A stretch of DNA of 64,000 nucleotides, taken from NCBI GenBank assembly GCA_030442035.1, contig JAUJEA010000004.1:434001-498000 (forward strand), written 5' to 3'. The position numbers and the translations under genes were made by a program. Shown here piece after piece: positions 26,098-36,304 of this stretch (position 1 is the stretch's first letter; every line of letters begins with the position of its first letter). The notes beneath the pieces are model-generated. The model did no database searches. It had not been told where the DNA came from and saw nothing but the letters and a program-made list of their open reading frames with translations. The stretch is from Splendidivirga corallicola. GTDB lineage: Bacteria > Bacteroidota > Bacteroidia > Cytophagales > Cyclobacteriaceae.

Positions 26098-27636
26098 TTA
26101 TCTTGGATTCGGTTTTAAACCCCCGACATCAATCGCTGATTGAGGGATCTGAAGCACTTTTCTTCTGTCGTCTTCCTGCAGTGTGATCACCGATACATTA
26201 TCTCCAAGTACATGTTGTACTTCTCTGTCATATCTTTTGATATCGAACCAGCGCATGCCTTGCGCGATAAACTCCTTTCTTTTTTCAAGCAGGTAATACT
26301 CCAGTAAAACCACCCGATCACTGATAAAAGGATTGCTACCAACCCCAAAGAAATTTCTGATCAAACTAATCGATAGGGTAACGTCTCCACCACTATACCG
26401 ATTATCTGTAAGAACCTGTAAGTCAGCTATGGCGTCCGCAATTCTATTTCGCTGGATATACGCCTCTGCCCGGTTCAACAATACCTCTTCTCCTCTGAAA
26501 GCCAGAGCAATATGATAGGGGAATCCAACATTTGAGTTTAAGCCACTTCTTTGAAATAAGCTCTCATACCTAACTGGGAATAATCCGTTAACACCTTTCA
26601 CAAAGGCCGGATTCTCTCTTTGGTCAGTTACACCTGTAAAAGGTCTTGTTGCAAACAAATTGTTATAAATAGTATTGGTAGGAGCATGCCCAAAATCAGT
26701 TCTTTGTACTAATGAAATCTTTCTCATCAACATCAGGTTGCTAGGTAGGTCCGGTGACGAATACAATTGTGGATAACCCTGTATGGAAGAACTGGCAGAC
26801 TGAAATTCATCAGAGGTAAGATCTCTGACAAAGACAGAAGGATCAGCACCTAGCAATTGATTACTATACTCAATGCATTTATCATAATCTCCTTTGAAAA
26901 GATAAAAGCGGGAGGCAAAAGCCAAAGCGGCATTTCTATTGAAGTGATATTTACCGGAATTTTCAAAAAAGTTATCATCGACCAGCTCAATACCTCTGAG
27001 CATATCAGTCTCAACTTTATCATAGACCTCTTTTACTGAACTACGGGAGTATGTACCGATAAATACTGTTTCAGGTGTTTCAATGAAAGGTACTCCGGGA
27101 TCACTGGAGGATGAGCTCTCATCATAATGCTTTCCAAAGAGATTCACCAGCATGAAATGTCCATATGCCCTTGTGAGTAAAGCCTCCGATTCGATGGCTC
27201 TTTTCCTGGCTTGAAGTTCGTCCGTATCTGCCGGAAGATCCTCCAAGATCGCCAGGACCTCATTGGCATGTGCTATGGCATTGTAGGTTTGAAACCAGAA
27301 AAAAATAGGCGTATCCTGTTCATTGGGATCTGCCGTGAAATCTTGCCAGGTATAGGCCTCATTGTGATTGGGTCTAATATTGGTTCCTCTCGTGAATCCT
27401 ACATCATCTGTCATCCAATCGGTAAATGCGTAACTGGAAATGGAATAAGCGTTGGTCAGCAATTGCCCTGCTTTCTCAAGATCGTCCAGGGCAACCCGGT
27501 TGTCAGGTACCTCATCCAGAAAATTGTCACAAGCGGTACCAAAGAATAAAAATAAAAATACCAAAAAATAACCAACTCGTGCTTGACGATTTCTTTGATG
27601 TTTATTCCGTTGAATATCTATATTGCTCAATAACAT
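26098..27636 (-). CDS. SusD/RagB-family substrate-binding lipoprotein
   Basis: A 512-residue SusD-family lipoprotein. The lipobox FFGTAC (Cys36) follows a basic N-terminus, then NFLDEVPDNR, the usual D-x-FLD start of mature SusD proteins. The TPR-like helical region includes ALLTRAYGHFMLVNLFGKHY (about 150-170). It ends with the typical RRKVLQIPQSAIDVGGLKPNPR (given here in part as LQIPQSAI...NPR). It caps the SusC channel on the outer surface and delivers the substrate. It lies 11 bp downstream of susC. Confidence 0.93.
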   Translation of the reverse strand: MLLSNIDIQRNKHQRNRQARVGYFLVFLFLFFGTACDNFLDEVPDNRVALDDLEKAGQLLTNAYSISSYAFTDWMTDDVGFTRGTNIRPNHNEAYTWQDFTADPNEQDTPIFFWFQTYNAIAHANEVLAILEDLPADTDELQARKRAIESEALLTRAYGHFMLVNLFGKHYDESSSSSDPGVPFIETPETVFIGTYSRSSVKEVYDKVETDMLRGIELVDDNFFENSGKYHFNRNAALAFASRFYLFKGDYDKCIEYSNQLLGADPSVFVRDLTSDEFQSASSSIQGYPQLYSSPDLPSNLMLMRKISLVQRTDFGHAPTNTIYNNLFATRPFTGVTDQRENPAFVKGVNGLFPVRYESLFQRSGLNSNVGFPYHIALAFRGEEVLLNRAEAYIQRNRIADAIADLQVLTDNRYSGGDVTLSISLIRNFFGVGSNPFISDRVVLLEYYLLEKRKEFIAQGMRWFDIKRYDREVQHVLGDNVSVITLQEDDRRKVLQIPQSAIDVGGLKPNPR

Positions 27637-27647
27637 TTGTTGAATCT

Positions 27648-30600
27648 TTATAGTCCAATATTCAGTGAAAAGGTAATAAGTCTTGGTTGTGGTAAGGAAA
27701 CCCCACCCGACCTAAAGAATTCTGGGTCTTGTCCATTCAAAGCATCGTCTGAATATAGTAAAGCCAGGTTTTGACCTTCAACCGCAAAACTTGCACTAGA
27801 CAAGCCAAAACGACTTGCCCATTGAGGAGGAACCTGATACGCCAATCGGACATTTCTTAGTCTTATATAATCACCATCTGCAACTCTTGCTGTACTCTTA
27901 TTAAATAATTGATAGGCAAGGACCACATTGCCATTGCTTTGGGCAATTCCTCTATCCAAAATCACAGGAATATCTGTAAGGTCTTCATCCCCCGGTACAG
28001 CCCAACGATCAGCCAGTTCTCCTGGTAATGCATCGAAATCCGTGTAAGTGGGGAAGAAAGCATCGTTCAGTCTTATCTTATAATCAAATTTGAAGGATAA
28101 TAAAGCACTCAATGTAAACCCTTTGTAAGTGAAAGTATTGGTGAGCCCACCAGCACCTCTTGGTTCGGTCGGTCCTTCAAACGTGAGTATTTCGGTTAGG
28201 TTGTCCCGGTTCTGAAGATCATATTGGAAAACTCTTTCACCATTTTCATTAAAGAATTCGGGAATTCCCTGAGAATTCAAACCGGCAAATTTGGTTGAAA
28301 ACAAACCTCTTCTAGGTCCTCCGAGTACTGCGGCACCGTTCTGACCGATGGCATCTGCGATCCTTGGTCCGAAATCGAGCTTCGTAATTTCGTCTCTGGT
28401 ATAACCAAAGTTGAACCTTGTTCTCCACGTAAAATCACCTTTTCTAAGGTTAAGTGAAGATAATGACACTTCATAACCAACTGATTCCATATCAGCAAAA
28501 TTACCAACCTTAAGGCCCTGTCCGCCAACACCACTGGTCTGTACTGTACCAATAAGGTCAAATGCTTCTCTGAGATAGAAATTAAGTGATCCACTCAACT
28601 TACTCTCCTTTAAACTGAAATCCAACCCTACATTGAATTCTTGTAGTTTTTCCCAGGTTAGTTCCGTATTGGTCAAATCAACAATATTAAGAAAAGGCTC
28701 GACATCCGTAGGACGGATGGTTACATCCGCTTGCAGGTTTAATAGTGCACTGGCTTGTGGTGGTAGATTACCGGAAATTCCGTAAGTACCTCTAAGTTTC
28801 AGGTAGTCAAATGAATTGAAAATAGAAAGATTTTGAAAAAAGGGTTCATTGTTAATATTCCAGGCACCACTTACATTCCATGTTGGCAGGTAACGTGCAG
28901 CATCGCTTTCACCCAATTGATTGGAACCATCATAGCGAACAGTGAAATTAGCCACATATCTCGATTTATAGGCGTAGCCTCCATTAAAGAATAAACCAAA
29001 GAAACGATCTCGTTCTTCATTCAATCCGAAATAATCGATGTTTTGCAAGTTAAAGAATTCAATGATCTTCGGATCGGTGACCACAATACCGCCACTTCCG
29101 TAAATAACACCGATGCCGGTAGCACTTGTAGCGGATCTGTTTGTAAATCTTAATTCCTGCCCGGCCAGTACATTAAATTCATGAATATCGTTCAAACTGG
29201 TAGACCATTCAACACTCACTCTGTTAAAGAAATTCAATAGTTCACTCTGATCCAGATAATTAAAGCCACCCTGAGGTAGCACCACCTGAGGGTTCAGTCC
29301 GGGATTATCAGGATCTCTGAAAAGCAGATTGTTAGCATCCTGGATAAACTGTGTACTATTGGCCCGATAGGCTTCGGCCTGGTTAGAATTTTCATGAACA
29401 GTGTGATCCCGTTCCGTATTGGCATATCTTGCCTGAACTACCCCCTTTATGGAAAGATTTTCCATGGGAGTTACTTCGAAGTCTGCTTGCGCTGAGACGT
29501 CCACTACCTGAATATCAATAAAGTTGAATTTAAGTTCTTCGAGTATATTGAATGGTGCGTAATTACGTCTAAAGAACTCCAGATCTCCATTCTGATCATA
29601 TGGTCGGATCGATCGGCTCGTGTTTAAAGCATAGCTAAAGGGGTTGATGTCAAAACTCCTGCTAAATCTTCCTGTGATAGGATCAAATTCCCTGTTTCTA
29701 GTACCTGGCACAGTTTGGTTACGATAACTGGCATTAAGTTTTAGTCCAAAAGTAAAGGCATCCGAAATGAAATAGGTGTTTCGGGCGGTTCCGGTAAATC
29801 GTTGTACTTTATCCGCAATTGTCTGACCTTGGTCATTCAGATAACTGATGGAATAGTAGTTATTGGATTTTTCATTTCCAGTAGTAAAACTCAAGGAATG
29901 CTGTTGCTGCAGCCCTACATCTCTGAATAATACATCGAACCAATCTGTGTTGGCATTTTCATATTGATTAAGGAACTCCTCATTCAATGTGCCTCCCGGG
30001 CCCCATTCCAATTCATGGTTGGCGATCAAAGCAAACATTTTACCCAGAGCGCCATAATTTTGGGCCCTGACAGATGTACTGATATCAATCAGTCCTTTGT
30101 CAAATAATTCCCGGTAAACCGACATTTCTTCAGCGGAATTCAGCAGATTGAACTGCCCGTAGGTTGGTCTTAGTTTTCCGGAAAAGTTTCCCGTATAATT
30201 TACCTGAAGCTTACCGCTTCTTCCACGTTTTGTAGAAATAACGATGACACCATTGGCAGCACGCGCTCCATAGATAGCGGTTGCCGAGGCATCTTTTAAT
30301 ATCTGAAATGATTCAATATCGTTTGGATTCAGGTTCGCTATAGAAGAACTGATCAATGTATTGGCATTACCTGAAATAAAGTCCTCTGTATTTACATTCG
30401 TGAGATCTTCAAGAATAACCCCATCAATCACAAATAGTGGTTGATTATTACCATTGATAGAAGCATTTCCCCTGATCCTGATCTTCGGAGAGGTTCCGAA
30501 TGTTCCGGAGACATTATCGACATTCACACCAGCTGCCTGCCCCTCAAGATTTCTACTGATATCAACTGTACCAATGGCTTTGATATCCTCCATCTTGATG

Positions 30601-30995
30601 CTTTCAGAGGCCCCGGTAAAGAGCTTTCTGTCAACTTCCTGGAAACCGGTTACGACCACTTCACCAAGAATGGATGTTTCCTCCTTGAGGCTTATTGAGA
30701 GTGGAGCATTGTTATTAATAGACCTTTTTATGGTTTCCATGCCCAGCATTTGAAAAACCAACACTTCTCCAATCTTCACTTGGATTGAAAACTCTCCCTC
30801 TAACCCCGATGTTGTTCCCTGAGTAGTTCCATCTATAAAAATAGAAACCCCAGTAAGGGGTTCTCCATTTTCGTCAGTAACTTTTCCTGAAACGGTCGTT
30901 TGTTCTTGAGCGTGAGAGGGGAGGATCTGGATCATCATTACCACTAGCAAAATGATCCATCCTTTTTGATTAAATTCTAAATTTCGGATGTTCAT
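27648..30995 (-). CDS. SusC/RagA-family TonB-linked outer-membrane transporter
   Basis: A frame of up to 1122 residues; I prefer the start at 30995 (MNIRNLEFNQKGWI...), which gives a signal peptide ending SHAQ. The domains are a carboxypeptidase-regulatory-like domain (about 30-105, VSGKVTDENGEPLTGVSIFI), a TonB box region and plug (LGEVVVTGFQEVD, RIRGNASINGNNQPLFVIDG, SATAIYGARAANGVIVISTK), and a long beta barrel ending LITFSLNIGL. It imports an oligomer captured by the SusD partner using TonB energy. No glycoside hydrolase is nearby; the metallohydrolase and DUF4302 neighbours favour a peptide, protein-derived or cofactor substrate over a glycan. Confidence 0.95.
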   Translation of the reverse strand: MNIRNLEFNQKGWIILLVVMMIQILPSHAQEQTTVSGKVTDENGEPLTGVSIFIDGTTQGTTSGLEGEFSIQVKIGEVLVFQMLGMETIKRSINNNAPLSISLKEETSILGEVVVTGFQEVDRKLFTGASESIKMEDIKAIGTVDISRNLEGQAAGVNVDNVSGTFGTSPKIRIRGNASINGNNQPLFVIDGVILEDLTNVNTEDFISGNANTLISSSIANLNPNDIESFQILKDASATAIYGARAANGVIVISTKRGRSGKLQVNYTGNFSGKLRPTYGQFNLLNSAEEMSVYRELFDKGLIDISTSVRAQNYGALGKMFALIANHELEWGPGGTLNEEFLNQYENANTDWFDVLFRDVGLQQQHSLSFTTGNEKSNNYYSISYLNDQGQTIADKVQRFTGTARNTYFISDAFTFGLKLNASYRNQTVPGTRNREFDPITGRFSRSFDINPFSYALNTSRSIRPYDQNGDLEFFRRNYAPFNILEELKFNFIDIQVVDVSAQADFEVTPMENLSIKGVVQARYANTERDHTVHENSNQAEAYRANSTQFIQDANNLLFRDPDNPGLNPQVVLPQGGFNYLDQSELLNFFNRVSVEWSTSLNDIHEFNVLAGQELRFTNRSATSATGIGVIYGSGGIVVTDPKIIEFFNLQNIDYFGLNEERDRFFGLFFNGGYAYKSRYVANFTVRYDGSNQLGESDAARYLPTWNVSGAWNINNEPFFQNLSIFNSFDYLKLRGTYGISGNLPPQASALLNLQADVTIRPTDVEPFLNIVDLTNTELTWEKLQEFNVGLDFSLKESKLSGSLNFYLREAFDLIGTVQTSGVGGQGLKVGNFADMESVGYEVSLSSLNLRKGDFTWRTRFNFGYTRDEITKLDFGPRIADAIGQNGAAVLGGPRRGLFSTKFAGLNSQGIPEFFNENGERVFQYDLQNRDNLTEILTFEGPTEPRGAGGLTNTFTYKGFTLSALLSFKFDYKIRLNDAFFPTYTDFDALPGELADRWAVPGDEDLTDIPVILDRGIAQSNGNVVLAYQLFNKSTARVADGDYIRLRNVRLAYQVPPQWASRFGLSSASFAVEGQNLALLYSDDALNGQDPEFFRSGGVSLPQPRLITFSLNIGL

Positions 30996-31026
30996 GAAAA
31001 CCAACAACATTAACAATGGTAAAATT

Positions 31027-31797
31027 CTATTCTAGCCTAAAGCCTAAATCAATGTCCAGTACATCGTTCGTGCTCTGATCAACTACCTGCACCGATACGA
31101 AGCCTGTAGTTCCGTCATCGCTCTTGAATGTAGCCACTTGGATAGGATTAAATCGTACACCTGAAATTGTGATGAAGTCATCATTGGTTGCTGTGGCTGG
31201 GTCCTCGCCATCGAAATCGAGCAAGAAGAAAAGCCAATCCTCATCAGTAAGCACGATTCGTTGTACAGCCGGATCTACATTAAGTCCGAACGGACCCTGG
31301 TCAATGTTAGCAAAGATTCCGGCCACGAAGGCATCATTTGGATCAGTTGAGTTTTCAGGAAAAAGCTGCACCACAATATCGGCCGCCGTGTCGACACCAA
31401 CGGTGTCCGGATCCCAACCTTCGCCGCCATTCGTTTCAGGGAATACGTTTACGAATATTCCTGTTAAAACACGTTCTCTTACGGTGACCTCCTTAGAAGC
31501 TTCCACAGATTGACCATCCTCGGTAAAAGCTGTCAACGTTACGGTTACTGTTCCTGCAGAAGTAAAGGTAACCGAAGGAGATATATCAGTGATCGGATCT
31601 TGTCCGTCACCAAAATCCCATTCATATCTTGAAGCATTGGTGGATAGGTTATCAAACATGACTGGTACCCCAACTTCTACCACTGGCGGATCTATAGAGA
31701 AATCCACAATTGGCAGTGGTAATGGTTCATCATCCTTGCATGATAGGGCGAATATGGCTAAAACTATAACCCATAGGCTTTTGTAAAATCTTGTCAT
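31027..31797 (-). CDS. PKD-domain lipoprotein, first gene of the SusCD operon
   Basis: A 256-residue lipoprotein (lipobox FALSC, residue 20). A PKD domain (about 30-110) shows the signature SRYEWDFGDGQDPI and ends VTVTLTAFTEDG. The remaining 145 residues, acidic and beta-rich (TGIFVNVFPETNGGEGWDPD), match no family I know. Its position 11 bp before susC makes it the lead gene of the operon; surface PKD lipoproteins there usually bind the substrate. Confidence 0.75.
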   Translation of the reverse strand: MTRFYKSLWVIVLAIFALSCKDDEPLPLPIVDFSIDPPVVEVGVPVMFDNLSTNASRYEWDFGDGQDPITDISPSVTFTSAGTVTVTLTAFTEDGQSVEASKEVTVRERVLTGIFVNVFPETNGGEGWDPDTVGVDTAADIVVQLFPENSTDPNDAFVAGIFANIDQGPFGLNVDPAVQRIVLTDEDWLFFLLDFDGEDPATATNDDFITISGVRFNPIQVATFKSDDGTTGFVSVQVVDQSTNDVLDIDLGFRLE

Positions 31798-32457
31798 AAA
31801 TTTAGAGTTTAGTAGGGTTGTGGTGTTAATTTTAAATTAGCTTATACTTATATCATTAGGTTTTTTACTGCGCATAAAGAGGTTGAAATTATCAATAAGT
31901 TTTAAACATACTAACATTTTCTTGTCCTTCATTCCATTTACTTTTGGCATCCGGTTACCCTCATATTTATATAGACGCAACGAAATAACAAAAAGTGTGC
32001 GTGCGATGTTTTAAAAATCTTATAGAACCTAACAAATATAGTCAGAAAATTGTCTTTTTATAAAGATAAAAAACCTTCTGTCAGGGCTACGATGATCTTT
32101 TTAAAAGTAACCAGTTTCAAACGTTAATCAAAACAAAATTCTGGGAAAATACGTTCAGAGATGCTTCTTGAGAATTTAATTCTATGAATATATCAATAGT
32201 ATTCTGAGATCTACAGGGAAGACTTTCAGTAAAAGTTAAGTGAATTTATGACAAGCCTTGCAGTATTATTTTGTCCGGTACCACACACGGCATCAGTTTA
32301 TTGCATGGCGATCAATTACATTGACCTTTTAATTGAAATTTGATACTTAAGAATGTTTAAATAAAATCAAGATCTAAAAAGAATACGGGATAATTGATCT
32401 TGGTATCAATTATCCCGCATCCTTTACCTCCAATGAATATATCAATGAGTTATAGCG
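31798..32457. other. 660-bp intergenic region
   Basis: Upstream region of the SusCD operon and downstream region of the M16 peptidase gene (both on the minus strand). AT-rich, no ORF of note. It contains the terminator at 32386-32417. The operon promoter must lie here, but I find no good -33/-7 pair by eye. Confidence 0.5.
32386..32417 (-). terminator. 13-bp perfect hairpin, M16 peptidase terminator
   Basis: CGGGATAATTGAT (32386-32398) pairs with ATCAATTATCCCG (32405-32417) around CTTGGT. Reading on the minus strand the stem is followed by TTCTTTTTAG, a fair T tract. It lies 40 bp after the M16 stop codon. Confidence 0.85.
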
Positions 32458-35325
32458 TTATTTTGAAGTCTCAATTTTTGTATCATCTTCAATAATATCA
32501 CCTTTGACACTAACATCAACTATTTCATAACCCAGCCGTTTCAGTTTTGGCTTGATTGATTCCTTGTCTCCAACCACCACAATGTTCATTTTTTCATAAG
32601 CCAGGTACTTCTTGGCAAGTGCATTGATTTCATCCTGAGTAATAGTATCAATGATCTCACTTTGTTCGTCAACGAAGTTCTTATCCAGATCATAATGTAC
32701 AATTCTTCTAAGGAAGCTTGTTTTTTGCCACGGAGCCTCATAATTTCTGGCATCTCGTTGCCCAATAGACTTTTTCATGAAATTAAGTTCATCATTGGTT
32801 ATGCCATTGTCGCTATAATTAATGATCTCTTTCATGAATTCGGCTACGGCACTGTCGGTTACATTGGCTCTGACGCCAGCGGTGGCTGTAAATGGACCTG
32901 GTTCATCATTGCTATTGAAAAACGACCTTGCCCCATAAGTATAACCTTTATCTTCTCTTAAATTAAGGTTAATTCTGCTGTTAAAGGCACCACCTAATGG
33001 ATAGTTCATTAAGAATGATTTATAATATTCACCGGTGGCATCATAAGGTAAATCGGTGAGATACCCGATCCTGATCTGTGACTGAGGCGCTTTTTCCTTG
33101 TCTACCAGGTAAATCCTGGTCTTATCTATGGAAGGTGGTTCAGGCATATCAGGAACTTCGATATTCTTATTGTCCCAGTTCTTAAGGAAATCAAGTTTTC
33201 CTAATACTTCCTTCTTGGATATATCACCAACGATCACCAATTCTGAAATACCCGGAGCATAATACTTGTTGTAAAAGCTTTTTACATCATCCAGTGAAAT
33301 ATTGGTCACGGTTTCTTCAATTCCCCCTGAAGGTACAGACATGATGTGCTCATCGCCATACAGCAAACGGCTATACACATTGCTGGCAATCGAAGCCGGT
33401 TGCTTTAATGAAGCTTTTACACCTTCCAACTGTTGTTTTTTTACCCTTTCAAAATCCTCTGGGTCGAATTTCGGACGCATCAGCTTCTCTTCCAGGATAT
33501 CCAGGGTGGCATCAATATTTTTCCTCAAAGTTTGCAGACTTACTGTTGTTCCGGTATTGCCGGCAAATATGTTTACACTGCTGCCCAGTTTTTGAAGTTC
33601 TTCGGATATCTCTTCTGAGGTATAATTCTCAGTTGATTCATTGAGCATGGAGGCTGTCAAAGAAGCAAGCCCTGACTTTTTGGGATCATGTATATCAAAT
33701 TTATGCCCGCCATTGATCGTCAATTGGATCGCTACTGTAGGAATTTCATCGGTTTTGGTTCCAATAATTTTAATTCCATTTCCTGTATTGTCGGTCCAGA
33801 AATCAGGTACCGGAACCAATGGGCTTTTACCAGGGATTGGCCTTTTACTTCTGTCAAAGTTGTCTTTGGGTTTATTATAGACCAAACCACTGTAGTCGGT
33901 TGTTGGGAATGGATTTTTCCCTTCAGTCTTTGGTTCGAAATTATTCGGTTTTGCAGGAGTTCCATCCTCACTAGCCAACACACTTTGGATGACGGCTGGT
34001 TGCCCTTTGATGTATTTGTTATAAACTCTGATCACATCTTCCTTGGTCACATCCAAATACCTTTTTATCTCTTCCTGAATGAAGTTAGGATTGCCTGTAA
34101 AGGTTTCGTAGGCAGCTAGCTGAGAAACTTTCCCTGAAACTGTAGCCAGACCGTTAATCGTCTGTGATTCATACCTTGATTTAAACTTCTGAATGTCTTC
34201 ATTGGTCACACCATTTTGTTCAAATTCAGCCAAAGCATCTCTCATTTCTCCTTCAAAATCTGATAAAGATTTTCCCGGGAAAGGTAGAACAAACAGTGTG
34301 AACTCTCCTGCCAATTCGGAATTGGAATGGAATGAGCTTGATTGTATGGCCTTTTGTGTCTTAACAAATTTCTTGTAGAAATAAGATGCACGCCCGGTTC
34401 CTAAGATTTCAGAAAGACAATCCAACGCCGGTTCATCTGGATGGTATCTCGGAACGGAAGGAAAAGTCATCAAAAGGGCGGGAAAACGAATGTTTTTGTC
34501 AAAATATGATACATATCGATCTTTGTCAATGCTTACCGGATCAAGTTTCATATTTTCAACGTCCGGTCCCTTTTGGATAGGGCCAAAGTACTTCTCGGCC
34601 ATGGCAACCACTTCCTTAGGATTTACATCTCCACCAACGGTCACTGTCGCATTGTTTGGACCATACCATCTTAAAAAGAATTTTTTGAGATCTGTAACAT
34701 CCACGCGATCGAGGTCTTCCAGAATTCCGATTGTCAACCAGGAATAGGGATGTCCATAAGGATATAGTGCTCTTGCGTTCACCTCTCTCCAGGAGCCGTA
34801 TGGGCTGTTGTCGTAGTTCTGCTGTTTCTCGTTTTTAACCGTGGAGCGTTGGACTTCGAATTTCTCCTGAGTTACCGCATCCAGAAGGAAACCCATTCTA
34901 TCGGCCTCGAGCCAGAGCATGATCTCCAATTGGTTACTAGGGACTGTTTCGAAATAATTAGTTCGATCCCTATTGGTTGTCCCGTTAAGGGTTCCTCCGG
35001 ACTCAGTGATGATCTTAAAATGCTCTTCATCAGCCACATTGTCTGATCCCTGGAACATCATGTGCTCAAAGAAATGAGCAAAACCGGATTTGTTCAATTC
35101 TTCCCGGGCAGAACCAACATGATAAGTAACATCGACGTGCACCACCGGATCAGAATGATCCTCGTGAATAATTAAAGTGAGACCATTGTCCAATTCGTAT
35201 TTTTCGTAAGGAATAACGATTTCATCACTTTTTTTACTCACTTTCTCGATAAGCTTTGTCTGCGCGTGTGCCAGAGAGCCCACGAAAACACAAAGCAGTG
35301 TGAATAGTAAGATTCTTTGGGTCAT
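32458..35325 (-). CDS. M16-family zinc peptidase, two tandem units
   Basis: A 955-residue secreted peptidase (signal peptide to AHAQ, residue 22). The first M16 unit carries the inverted zinc motif HFFEH at residues 84-88 (SGFAHFFEHMMFQGS) and further acidic residues about 75 residues on. The second unit (from about 500, GLASLTASMLNESTENYTSE) lacks the HxxEH, as in mitochondrial-processing-peptidase alpha-type halves and pitrilysin C-halves. The pair should form the clamshell that degrades peptides in the periplasm. Monocistronic, with its own terminator. Length is usual for Bacteroidota fused M16 proteins. Confidence 0.92.
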   Translation of the reverse strand: MTQRILLFTLLCVFVGSLAHAQTKLIEKVSKKSDEIVIPYEKYELDNGLTLIIHEDHSDPVVHVDVTYHVGSAREELNKSGFAHFFEHMMFQGSDNVADEEHFKIITESGGTLNGTTNRDRTNYFETVPSNQLEIMLWLEADRMGFLLDAVTQEKFEVQRSTVKNEKQQNYDNSPYGSWREVNARALYPYGHPYSWLTIGILEDLDRVDVTDLKKFFLRWYGPNNATVTVGGDVNPKEVVAMAEKYFGPIQKGPDVENMKLDPVSIDKDRYVSYFDKNIRFPALLMTFPSVPRYHPDEPALDCLSEILGTGRASYFYKKFVKTQKAIQSSSFHSNSELAGEFTLFVLPFPGKSLSDFEGEMRDALAEFEQNGVTNEDIQKFKSRYESQTINGLATVSGKVSQLAAYETFTGNPNFIQEEIKRYLDVTKEDVIRVYNKYIKGQPAVIQSVLASEDGTPAKPNNFEPKTEGKNPFPTTDYSGLVYNKPKDNFDRSKRPIPGKSPLVPVPDFWTDNTGNGIKIIGTKTDEIPTVAIQLTINGGHKFDIHDPKKSGLASLTASMLNESTENYTSEEISEELQKLGSSVNIFAGNTGTTVSLQTLRKNIDATLDILEEKLMRPKFDPEDFERVKKQQLEGVKASLKQPASIASNVYSRLLYGDEHIMSVPSGGIEETVTNISLDDVKSFYNKYYAPGISELVIVGDISKKEVLGKLDFLKNWDNKNIEVPDMPEPPSIDKTRIYLVDKEKAPQSQIRIGYLTDLPYDATGEYYKSFLMNYPLGGAFNSRINLNLREDKGYTYGARSFFNSNDEPGPFTATAGVRANVTDSAVAEFMKEIINYSDNGITNDELNFMKKSIGQRDARNYEAPWQKTSFLRRIVHYDLDKNFVDEQSEIIDTITQDEINALAKKYLAYEKMNIVVVGDKESIKPKLKRLGYEIVDVSVKGDIIEDDTKIETSK

Positions 35326-35576
35326 TTTTTGTTTAATTTCAGGTTAAAGAAAGGTTTTGCTGAATTTAAACATTAATTCAGGTAAAATGGTCCAATTCTC
35401 ATCAAAATTTTAATCTCCGGGACATTATCAGTTGGAAAATCACGTATTTGAGAAATTTCCATAACAATTTTAATCACATCAAATCAGGGCCTCACATGGC
35501 TCACAAGATTTCTTAATAAACCTCGGTTTTCTCCAGGCTTTTTGGTAAATTATATACAACAACAAATCCCGTGGTC

Positions 35577-36164
35577 ATGAGAAAATATATCGTCCTCTTT
35601 CTGTCAATGTCGTTGGTGGGTCTAAGTGCCCAGGCCCAGGTGAAATGGATGGTTGATCCTAGCCATTCCTCCATCCGGTTTGAAGTGGATCATCTGGTGG
35701 TTTCCAGAGTTTCAGGAGACTTCACAGAGTTTAAGGGTTCTGTTGAATCCATGAGTGAATCGGATTTTACTGATGCTAAAATCGAAGCTACCATACAGGT
35801 ATCTAGTATAGATTCACGCAATATGAGTCGTGATAAACACCTTAGACAGGATGATTTTTTCAATGTGAAAGAATATCCAATAATGCAATTCAGAAGTACT
35901 TCGGTTATTAAACAAGACGAGAATACCTATACAATTATTGGCGATCTGACTATTCGTGATGTGACAAAACCTTTTGAAATGGAGGCACGTATGGGAGGGT
36001 CAATTGTTGTGGACGGAAAGCTGCGCGCCGGAATTACAGCTTCCGGGTCAATCAATAGATTCGACTATCATCTTAAGTGGAATGATACGTTAGATAGCGG
36101 AGGATTGGTGGTAGGTGAGGAGGTGGACATTTCATTAAATATTCAGTTGGTGAAAGAAGAGTAA
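35577..36164 (+). CDS. YceI-family periplasmic lipocalin-like protein
   Basis: An open frame begins at a GTG at 35571, but the ATG at 35577 is the better start (MRKYIVLFLSMSLVGLSAQAQ, signal peptide). Family marks are WMVDPSHSSIRFEVDHLVVS at the mature N-terminus, SIDSRNMSRDKHLRQDDFF (the YceI D-x-R-D-x-HL-x-x-x-DFF motif), GDLTIRDVTKPFEM, and a C-terminal VGEEVDISLNIQL. The fold is an extended beta barrel that binds polyisoprenoid or similar lipids in the periplasm. Length is normal (about 195 residues). Confidence 0.93.
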   Translation: MRKYIVLFLSMSLVGLSAQAQVKWMVDPSHSSIRFEVDHLVVSRVSGDFTEFKGSVESMSESDFTDAKIEATIQVSSIDSRNMSRDKHLRQDDFFNVKEYPIMQFRSTSVIKQDENTYTIIGDLTIRDVTKPFEMEARMGGSIVVDGKLRAGITASGSINRFDYHLKWNDTLDSGGLVVGEEVDISLNIQLVKEE

Positions 36165-36274
36165 CCACCACCTTTTTAAGGTTGGAGATCAAACAAGAAC
36201 GGAAAGAAATCCATCCTAATTGCTGGGAGAACTTATAATATTGTGCCGTTTCAAGGAAAAATTTAATGATCAGT

Positions 36275-36300
36275 TATTTTTGTTGTCAGATAATGACAAC
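36275..36300 (+). promoter_or_regulatory. -7 box and overlapping dyad before the DUF4907 gene
   Basis: TATTTTTG (36275-36282) fits TAnnTTTG. Immediately after, GTTGTCA (36282-36288) and TGACAAC (36294-36300) form a perfect 7-bp dyad with a 5-nt centre, covering the expected transcript start and the in-frame ATG at 36293. This argues for translation starting at 36305 and makes the dyad a likely operator or 5' hairpin. Confidence 0.4.
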
Positions 36301-36304
36301 CTTA

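Noticed and set aside
33302-33644. Overlapping plus-strand frames opposite the M16 peptidase
   Set aside because: Shadows of a well-supported minus-strand gene; composition follows the antisense of that protein.
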